Shown one piece after another: positions 45,001 through 55,500 of a stretch of DNA of 64,000 nucleotides; the first letter of the stretch is position 1, and each line of letters begins with the position of its first letter. The notes under the pieces are model-generated. The model searched no databases. It was given only the letters and a program-made list of their open reading frames with translations, and was not told the DNA's origin. Both the position numbers and the translations under genes were made by a program. Source of the stretch: Hymenolepis diminuta. Taxonomy: Eukaryota > Platyhelminthes > Cestoda > Cyclophyllidea > Hymenolepididae. Location: positions 135,561-199,560 of the forward strand of contig CAADRB010000092.1 of assembly GCA_900708905.1 (NCBI GenBank), in the 5' to 3' direction.

Positions 45001-46411
45001 ATTTAATTTTGTCATCCTCGTAAATGAGTAATGGTTGTGGATTGGAAACACATGTCAGATGGTTCATATTTCTGATTATATTTAATCAACTGCCAAACTT
45101 CTGTTTCTAATTGTAACTAGTTGTAATGCACAACGATGTGGGCTGCAAACAACTTCGTTTTTCTACATTTTTAATCAGTCAGTTAATTGCGCCTGGTCCA
45201 CTCTACTGAAGAAAAGGTTATTAAGTGTATTTGCACTGTCTTTAAACCAGTATAAATGGATGTTATTTAGACTTGTTACGATCTCATCATTCTCTTTAAT
45301 AGCTAAAATTATTGTCCCAGGTTCGCATTTGGTAATAAGCTACAGATGACTAGTTCTCGTCTGACTAAACAGACACAATCTTCTTTCTTGTTACTTAAAC
45401 CAAAAATACAGGAATTTAAATCTTATTAGGGCGAACTATAGTGCCTATATCTTTATGATAACGATGCATCAAGATAAATTAATTTTAGCGGCATTAATTA
45501 AGTAAATAGATGGCAAAATACCAGTAATATCAATTAAATATACCTACTACATTAAAAATATAACTGTGGCGTATTGTCAACGATAGCAGACGTAACGTTA
45601 AAGTCATGAAATATGTCATATACGTAAAAGAAATGAAATAAGAGAGGATTTGCAAATACACGGTTTGAGGTAAAGAAAGGGGTGAAAGTCTGGTCATTTC
45701 CGAAATATGTACACAGAGAAATAAGGTCATTGAATTGGTAGAAAAAGGCACTTCTTTTGTTTTTCTTAGAGATCGGTGCTGAATCTGATGGCGACCTGGA
45801 AGGTCTGTCGTGGAAGGTGGATTTGGAAAGACTGAGTGAATCGTAAGTCCGGCGCCTGTGTAAAGTCACCGAAACATGACGTTGTGAAGTAGTTGACATA
45901 GTAAAGCTAGAGATATACAGAGACTCCAGTTGATTCGCAAACTGTGAGATGCATCACTATCAGTCGGTTTTCGTATACCTCAAACAGACAGAAAATAGGA
46001 TAAATAAAAGCATATTACCAACCGTATTGGTGACGAAAACGCAAATAAATCACTCAACCGTTCATTTTTATGCGGTTAGTTGACAGCTCTCGGAACCACA
46101 ACAAACCAAGCAGACAACCTATATATTCTAGAAAGATAAACATACTCATTACTAAAAGTTCTATATTCTGCATAAAAGGGAATTAAATAGTCTCAAAATT
46201 AATCATAAAAAAAGTTCTACTGCCAGTCGGTAAGATACATATAAGGGTAAGGTAATTAAATGTTTTGCCTTTTGAATCAGGATAAAAGTAAAATTGGAGG
46301 GTTAATTATCTTTCACTGGAATACAAAGTTGGCCTTAATATCCTACTTTTGTACAGGTGAATGACTCTACCCATCTCTCTCGCCACCCCAACTGCCCGCC
46401 GATGTCCCTCA
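33030..46411. other. Intergenic, downstream of KAL1, no recognised gene
   Basis: From the gap to the anosmin stop codon. It includes a 131-codon plus frame at 39227-39622 that is pyrimidine rich and low in complexity, an A/T-only run at 37031-37060, and the possible alternative KAL1 last exon at 45530-45855. No other gene is supported. Confidence 0.7.
45530..45855 (-). other. Possible alternative last exon of KAL1 (weak)
   Basis: On the minus strand an acceptor (gactttacacag) is followed from 45855 by 107 open codons and a stop at 45530, in the phase that exon 12 needs. A second overlapping frame (45899-45552, 115 codons, Ser/Arg/His rich at its start) is also open but not in the right phase. 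No domain is recognised; the C-terminal part is hydrophobic. The basic tail of exon 13 is the better ending, so this may be chance. Confidence 0.2.
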
Positions 46412-46560
46412 TTAGTCATGTGGGCCTTTTTTCAAACAGGGGGAGGTACACACACTCGTGGATGCGGAGTAAGATGGGCGAGGCCTTAGTGGTAGTCGAT
46501 TAGGCGCGAGTTTCGATATCGCTTTCGGCTTTTTCCTTTTTCTTATTCTTCTTCTAACAT
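46412..46560 (-). CDS. KAL1: KAL1 exon 13: basic C-terminal tail and stop
   Basis: Codes for residues 811-859 and the stop codon at 46414-46412. The acceptor (actcatcttgctag) fits the phase-1 donor of exon 12. It adds a strongly basic cluster VRRRIRKRKKPK (812-823) and a Pro/Arg/Ser tail. Vertebrate anosmin-1 also ends in a basic His/Arg-rich tail right after FnIII-4, thought to help bind heparan sulfate; this one uses Arg/Lys. I did not see a clear AATAAA on the minus strand in the next few hundred bases. A rival terminal exon is possible at 45855-45530. Confidence 0.8.
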
Positions 46561-49500
46561 CTAGCAAGATGAGTGTCGGATGTGCAGTGGAGATATTGAT
46601 TAGGAAATGCATCTGCCTGCAACGTGTGCATGGATAGATTTTGATTAGCCCTTCTATTTTTATAATTGCCATAACCACGGTAATATTAGAATTGCAATTT
46701 TAATAAGTTATAATAAAGGTTGAATAAAGTCATAAAATAGGATAACTCAATAAAGCTATGTTAATTCAATAATTTCCAAAGTCATTAAATAATACTTACT
46801 AGGAGTGGTGAAGAAGACTGCATTTACAGGGCTATCGCCATGGATGCCGATTGTTTGAACTTGGACTATGTAGAGTGTATCCGGTTCCAGATTGCGCAAT
46901 ATCACATTATGAACTTTCTATAATACCAATGAAAAAATTTATAGTACTTAGGTCATATTCATTACAATTTTCAGGCATTTGTAATTGTTATGCCTACAGA
47001 GTCGACTACTTTGGATTCCGTTCGTTCGGGATCTAGCTGAGGAGCTATTCCATTGCTGTACATGTCCGGCTCAATGGGCTCAACTAGCCGTGGGCCCCAA
47101 ATGACCCTGTATCCTCGCGATTGCCGTCGTGTCTCTGGGATGGGCTGGTTCATGAATGGATCAGCATATTTCGTGTATCGACCGGAATTTCCATTTCCTC
47201 TTGCATTGCCGGTAGGAGACATTACCATCTCGGGATGTGGTTTCCAGAAAATAATAGCATCAAATCCAAGAGGCTGACCAGAAGTCAATTTAAATGGGTT
47301 TCGAACAGGGAACACTGGTTCCATTTCCGATTGTGACGACGCTGCAGATCCTCCGGAAACGATTTGGTGTCGCTGATTTACTTCAGTGGGAAAAAGACGG
47401 TAGCCGACGTCCACAGGTCGGTGTGGAATTAGAACTTCTGAAATTTTAAGGGTACAAATCAAAATCAAATTACTTTATCCTTCACCTAGTTGTTATTTAT
47501 TATATCTTTATTAATTAATCTAAAATCTCCAACCCATAAGGCAAAAGTCCCGCTAAATTTTTTCAGTAGGCAAACCCTTTTTTTCCCAGTCAAGCCCACT
47601 AAGACTTGCGCTTTTTAATATCTTTGTTTCATGAATAATTTAATTAGGCGATAGCTTATTCTTGAGGCTGCAAGCTTCAAAAAGCTATCACTAACTAACT
47701 TGTACTTTTTCGCCCAGCCTTTGTTTACAATGACTGCCCAAGTATTGTTCGTTAGTCCGGAAATAAGTACCCAGTGGCCCTATTTACCACCCACGTCATA
47801 GCTCTGTATGTAAATAACTGGTATTGCGGTTAATATATGTTCCAAAGGGAAAAGGAAATGTGCGACTCACCTACGAAAGAGCAATTTCTTGGTCCGGGCC
47901 CAGATTTTATCACAACTTCTGAGCAAGAGGGAGTACAGAAACACAAATCCATTGTTTTCTTCGATGCCATTTGATGAGGCTCATCCGCCAAACGAATTTG
48001 CATTTGGTAGTGACACTGGAAGCGTAAATCTTCCAGATCCATTCCAGTTAAGGCCAACATCTATAGTTTAAAACCAAAGAGTTTAGTACTGAACATCTAA
48101 GAAGTGATTTTAAAGTATCCATCCAACCTACGTAGACATTTGTCACAGCTGGTGCACTTGAGATATCCACTTTTGAATTTTGAGTTTCAATGCAAACATG
48201 CGGGTACCAGAAAAGATGGAATATTGTAGTCTCCTTGACGGACGGTCCGAAATATTGGGTTACTGGAATAAGAAAGGCAAGCTTTTTATTGATTCTTGTG
48301 GTAAATCACGTGCGCATGGTATAAATAGCTGTTTACAAAGCTTTCTTTCAAGCAAATACCGGTGGAAAATAAATCTACAAGTGCAATTTAATACTTACGA
48401 AAATGACGAGGGATTGTCAGGCGTGTCTTCAGGACTCCATTTTCATAAAAAGCTGGTTGAATGAAGTTTCGAAATTCGGGAGATTCTCCACATCTACAGG
48501 TCCTACCCTCTGTATCATAGTTATAATTCACAACTAAAAGTGAAAATATGGTAAGTTACGTGCATTAAAAAACTCGCTTGTTTTTAGAAAAATGAAGAAG
48601 TAATAGCTTACTGCCCGAGGGATACTCCTTGGTAGGAATGGGAACAGTCTTTATAAAACGAGTTATAGGTGGACTGGACCATTCCTTTCCATCTACCACA
48701 GCGACTGCAGTCACTTGGACTTTGTAAACAGTAGCCGTTTCAAGATCTTGCAAGGTATAAGAGAGAACCTTCTTTGGAACTTTTGCTTCAAATTCACTCA
48801 ATGAGGTATCGTCCATATGTGGAGGTACGTTCTTTTTCCAACTCACCTAAATGGAATTGATGTGATAATTAAATACATAACATAAATTTCAGTACAGCTG
48901 ACATGAAATAGTGAAGTACTCACTCTGTAAAACTTAATAGGGACGTTTCCATAAGTGGGTGGCTCCCACTGGAGTTTGATCTCAACTTTATTTGAGTAGA
49001 CACGAGAATTGCTCTCTGTGAGATTACGAGGGGCTTCAGGAAGCGTCATGACTTTCACAGGACGACTTGGACGACCGTTGCCCCCGAATCCAGCTCCTGA
49101 TGCAGCTTTTAATCGGAACTGATACCAAGTTCCTGGACTGAGATCTGAGAGTATTGCTCCGACTTTAGTAGTCTGGAAAAGGGAAAATTGTCATGGCAAT
49201 AAATCCCTCCTATAAAAAGGGCATATTCAACAGGGTTCGTAAACGAAAGAAGTATATAATGATATGAGTTTTGGGGAGAGGGAGAATGTCCGTGAGGGCG
49301 AATGATGCTTCCCCTTAAATTCCCATAGGTGTCCCGTCACCATTCCGCTAAAGTGGACACGGATATGCGAGGGGCGGGGATAAACACTGGGTGGGTGCGC
49401 GCTTTGAGTTGATTTATAGACCTATGTCACATCCTCATGGTAAGTCTTAAAAAGTCATAAAATCAGCGTGTTTTCCAAGACTGCTATACTTCACGCTTGA

Positions 49501-52500
49501 CAAATTTCCAAAAACAAGGTTAGAATACATCATGTCTGTCATCGATAAACTTGTAAGGACGTAAATCAGATGATTAGTCAAATATATTTGGCCTCAAGTC
49601 CAAAGGAAGAATGTTATTGGGGCAGACACTAAGAGAAAGTTATAAAACACTCACCCAGACAAGACTGCGCCATTCACTGAAGAGCTCGTCTTGAAGAATT
49701 TCATCGCCAAAATCGCCGTGATCAGTAAACAGCGAGCCTCCAAGTTCACGGAAGAGACGAACTTGAACTAGAAAGACAGCTGGATAGGTCCATTCTGAAG
49801 ATTCAGAAGACCGGCTAGCATTATAATAATCCGGCCAGTCCAATTCCAACTGATATGCCTCTTTTTCTCCAGGTGACAAGGCTGTTTGACGTACCGTAGG
49901 TCGATCAGGAACAGGTGGAACTTCTAAGATGAGAACAAACAACAAACATTCATTGTTTTTATCTCTCTTGCATAGGTTTGTATACAAAATTTATCCCTGT
50001 TAATTCAACATTTTTTCTAGAATTTTTTGTGGTAGGTGTCCTCCATTAAGAAACGGAGCACTTTTTTCTCTGCCGAAAGCTGTGAGGCCGTTTACACACG
50101 CTTGTTTGGTCAGATATTTCGAAGTAAATAATTTCTATCAAATCACAAAGATTTGCTAAGGTCATAATAAATTTTTAATTTAATAATTTAAACTCTTACT
50201 AACCTCCATATCCGAAAGCAGTATCATTATTGATCGACATGCAGTACCTCATTCCAGGAGGACCTTGATAAGTGGGAGGTTCTCTTACACGAGCCCGTCG
50301 ATATTGGGCTGCAGAGGTTAGGGTTGGAGTATCTACTTGACAGGCATCAAATTGACAACATTTTGCCAGGGGGCTGAGACCGCAGTCAGAATCTGTGGTA
50401 CAGGTTTGATGCGGTGCGCAAGTGGCCGCTTCAGGCCAACTTTTTGTCAAGGGACAGGTGCCAATCGCCAGTCCGTTGACCACCTTCTCTCGCTCCTGTC
50501 GATTGATGGTTGAGAAAGCACAAGCCTCCAGGCAAGTCTGTCTATGTACTTCAACCAGACTGTTTGGCAGCATCTGTAGCACGCTCTCCTTCAAAATCAA
50601 CAGAATATGAATAAATTATCATGCAATTGCATACCTCCCTCTAAACATATCGTATACGAACCCACACCAATGCATACTATTTGACACTGAATTATTGGAG
50701 GGAATTTAAATAAGTTTTTTCGGAATACTCATCTATCCCCAATATACTTACCATGTTACGGTATTCAATATACGCTTGAGAACAATTAAATTAGTCTAAA
50801 ATTTATGGGATCAATGTGGCTCACTAAGTATTTATCTAAGCAACCATGAGGTCCAGATTCGTCAAATTAACGTAAATAAATAGAATTTGTCTGTTAAAGT
50901 ACTACGGCTGATCAAGATTGCAATGATTAGTACCTAAACGTTTGATTTGAACTCTATGAACCCAAAATTATAAGTAAATTTTTGAAGGAGATGTAATCAT
51001 ATTGGAAATCTCACCTCCAATTGGGCGCAGGATGATACACAAGAGGAGATATTTTGTCGGGGCCACCGACAAACATCTAGACACTGAAAGAGACGAAAAA
51101 TAATAAGCATATTAGCCTGACTAGTACAAAGACATGCTGACTATGCGTATAGATACAAAAGGGAAGGGTTGAATCATCTTTCTTGGGAAGGGCCTATAAA
51201 CCACCCCCAGGATTTTGACTGTCTCCCACTGTGAGTGGACAGGTTTGGCTAACATCCTCTGTTTGTATAACCTCAATTCCATCCGCCACAAGAAAACATT
51301 GCATCTTCCTATTCCCTCACTTCTGACAGTGTTAATGAAAACTCCTAAAGAGTATCTATACCAGAGTGAATAAGTTACAATTTGCCCTTAAATCTTGAAA
51401 TACATTGAAATGCATGCTTTTTATTTCTATAATAAGCATTCAAAACAGTTTATAAACAGAAATACGTATTGAAAATGACAACATTGCAAAGTAGCAAAAT
51501 AATACAGGGAGATAAAGTTTTCAATAGATAGATTGCTTATGCCATAGGTAGATGGCTGCTTAATTAACCTCTTTGTCAGTTTAAAACTTTGATGTATTTA
51601 TAAATAAATGATTTAATGAAATAGATTTGCCTATTGGTGCCGCAATTAGATTGTATTTTAAAACCAAATAATGTTGATAAAGAACTTACAAGACTGCAGT
51701 TTGACTGTTTGCTCAAACAATGGGGTTCTGAAAGGTCTGGATGTTGATTAAGAAAGGTTCTTTCAGGTTCATCCAACTGAAAGAAAAATTAGGAAAGAAT
51801 TACCATACTTCTTCTTTTCATAAAACAAAGTCGAATGTTACTATTATGTCAGTCTAATAACTTCTGTTCAATATTGCATTTAACAATACGTCGAGAAACA
51901 TGCTTGTAAATTACTTTTTTCACTTTGTTACTTGCAAAATCGTAGACATCTTAAAAATGCATGTTAAAATTGAACGTGCAGGAAATGCTGATGAGGCGAA
52001 CACAATTTTAACTTATTTCCTATCTGAAAATTGCTTCAGATTTGGTATGAATTGCACAGGATTATGAGCATGAAATCCCTAAATTTATTCAATGTTTATG
52101 CTCTCCATTTCTTATGCTTTAGCTAGGATTTGATGGCTCGATTTAAACCACTTAATTACTTTTGACTGAGCCGTAGGTACCTTGCCAACAACTGTGGAAT
52201 ACGATTCAATTAGGCACAATTTTTCTGATTCATCCTCTTTTATAGCTACATGTACAATTTCTGTTAATTTAAATTACTCCCAAATCTACCTTCTCTTGGT
52301 AAATTACCGAATTTCGAGCCGACTATTCGCATTCTTTCGCTGACGTAGATGTATATCAGACAGAATTTCTGTTTTTAATCTACTAGGGCAAGATCCATGT
52401 CTTCTTTGCTGCAGAATAAACCGATGATCCCCATGTGAATCGTTTTTACTCCTATTGGAGAGAAGTAACCTCAATTTGCATTTTCGGCAAATTAATAAAT

Positions 52501-55500
52501 CACTTGGTAATTTGGAGCAAAATAGCATGAAGTATTTCATCCCTTAGAGTAGATTTTGAAATTACCTCGATAGTTACCACATTTAAACATGATGATATAT
52601 TTTTTCTCACATTTTGATGAAGATATTAACTAAAAGGGTGCTTACTTTAACGACAATAAAAATATTTTTTTTAAAAATCGTTATCTAAGATAGGCGTTTA
52701 AATTAAGACTACTGATGGTTTGAAAAGTTAGGTGCAATTTTTGGATGCAATTTAATAATTTAGACCCGAGTCTTCCATGAAGAAAAGCATCATCCAACAC
52801 TCAATTTTACCCTAAAGACGGTAAGATACTTATTATTCTTGAATAAATAGCCACTTTTCACTATAGGTGGTCTATTCGCTCACTGAATTCCCATTGGTGG
52901 GAATTCAAAATATTACTTTCGGTGGGCTGACCGCACCTAGAACTACCGCATCATCAAAGTATCAGGCCGGCCTAACTACCCAACGACAATTGTGCACGGA
53001 GGAATCGGCGCTCTTTGTAGTTGACTCTTACACATTGGACGCTGACATTTTACAAATTAGATTACTTCATGGATGTCTATGGTCACATTAATTCACTCAA
53101 TTAGGAAGGAAGGACTATATGCATTAAACTGTCTGGTATGCATACCGTCACTGATTTGGGTCAAGAAAAAGGTCTTCCCATAAAACGAATTCAAAGACCT
53201 TCGACAGCCAAAACAAATCGGAAAATATGAATAACGAGTCAAATGTAAAATAAATATCCTAAAAAATTTCACCTCAGTGAAAATCACAAAACGTTACTGT
53301 TATTTAATATAATTAATTAGATACTGTTATTGATGATAAAAACAGATCTTAGATAACTATAATGCGGCCAGTTCAGACTAAGTTCTTCAAGTGCATGCTT
53401 GTAGTAAGCATCCATGGGAAACGTAAACTGAATTTCAAGCATCATCTGAGATTAATGGACCATTACCTGGGAAATATTTTGAAAAAGCTCTTTTTAATCA
53501 AAAAGGAGTTTTTGCTGACGAAAACGTCATTGAAAAACATTAGAGAAACGAACAGAAGCAGATTTGAACTCTTAATACGGAGATCTCATGATAAAATACT
53601 AAATAAGACTGATATTAAGAGTGACATTCTTTGAACGCATATATCAAAGTATTCGTATTCACACACAATTTTGGACGGGTGTTGAAAACTCGATATGCAT
53701 TTATTTGCACCATTGGCGAAGTGATTAACGTGCTCGTATGTGAAGCCAGAAGTCATAGATTCGAAGCCAGTTGATCCAAACCCAAGTGAGAGGAATGGCC
53801 AACCGCACTGATTAAGTTTTGTTAATAATTAGAGTTCCTCCAGGACGTCACCTCACAACCCAAGTCAAGTGTTAGAAAACGCTCATCTAAATGTGTTTAA
53901 CAGATATATCTTATAGAAGACAAACTGGAAAGATGTAAGTTATTATTGAAATTAAAGAATGAAGGAAGAATAATTAAATTTTGATTATTTCATTGTGACG
54001 GAACCATGTTTCCTCTATTTGGATCATCATATGACCTTAATTAAGCTTTTAAGATAAAAAATAAATGATATTTACTGGTGAGGAGATCGAAAAAACAAAC
54101 GGTCAAAATAATTTTACCAAGTGCGAAAAGCTCTAAGTGAAGTCTAGACACTTTGTCGAGAAAAATAAGAATTAATGGAAGGTATAAGTAGGGGTAAAAA
54201 CATGTTAATATAAAAGCATGCTAGGTCTGGGTGGAAGTCTAAACGGAGCAAAAATACGACGAGTCACTCACTTTCATAAATATTTTCATTTATTTTAAAT
54301 TTAGCACAAAGTGGCACGTTGACAGTTTTAGTAAATAGATTCTCAATGAAGTTATTTACGAAAATTTTATATTTCTATTATTACTAGTGAAATAAGTGGG
54401 GTTATTGAAATAATGGAATATATTTGAGCAATTTTTGAACCAATTATAAAAGGATCATTTAAGGTAACAGATTATTAAAAATATTTATCTATAAAACTAT
54501 CTTTTATTAGTCTGTAGACGAAATATTATTTGCCATTAGTCGGAATGATTGCAGTAATACGCTTTTTCTGAAACAGTGATCGTGGAAGTAAGCAGGAAAT
54601 AAGGAAAGTTGGAGGAATCTTATTAACTGATAAGGCAATGTCGAAGCGGTATGTCTAGTCCAAAGGTCAAGCAGATTTTCTTCAACAGAAGCCCAGTTCT
54701 TTTATTCTTTTTTCCCGCTTTTATTTGCCAATCCAATTTATCATTTTCAACTGGAAAATATTTGATAAAAAAGGGCGAAATTGGTGAAAAAATATGAAAG
54801 GAAATAGGGGAACCTATAATATTGGCCACTCTACCTAAATCAACTTCTTAATTACTCAAAGAAACGAAATGGAGATCATCATCATATGCATCTAACTTCA
54901 GAAATGTCTCAAATGCATCATGACTTTTGCTGTCTTCCGCATCGCTGTGAGGTATGCTTGATAATAGAACGGTTGTGCTACGGCAAGTCTTTGAAGTCTT
55001 TGAATTAAGGTGTCACGAAGAGCAAGAAAATACATTATACCACACGAATTCTGAAAATGCAGCACATGCCACGCACTGAATCGTCAAATTTCCCCACGCT
55101 CGTAAAAGCACAAGAGCTACAACATTGTGGAGTGGGGGTAGAGTGGAGTCTGCTTGAGACGCATCAAAAACATTCACCCCTCACTTTCATTCACACAAAA
55201 ATATGTGAATTTGAGTCGACCCAGTTGATGGTAAAAACCACAAAGTCAGCGAGGTGAACATCAGTTACGACTCAGGCCGAAAAAGTAACAAAGTATCTGC
55301 AGAGCATACGCAAAGTTTTTCTTCGGGTCGAGTCACCAAGTACTACATACACATAAAGACGCAACACTTTACAACCTTTACATCTCCATATTGCGCTCTT
55401 CTTGACGATGATCAAAAAATGTATTTCTACATTAGCATTAAAAAACAAGCTGTCTAAGAATGAGATATCACAGTTTGTCAACAAAAGCATGGCTTCATTT

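Noticed and set aside
46561..46678. Upstream part of the minus-strand frame that contains exon 13
   Set aside because: It lies before the acceptor ctcatcttgctag and is intronic; only 46560-46412 is taken as coding.
47053..47336. Two overlapping plus-strand frames
   Set aside because: They are antisense to KAL1 exon 11, whose minus-strand reading is supported by homology and splice phase.
48180..48464. 94-codon plus-strand frame
   Set aside because: Antisense across KAL1 exons 8 and 9 and the intron between them.
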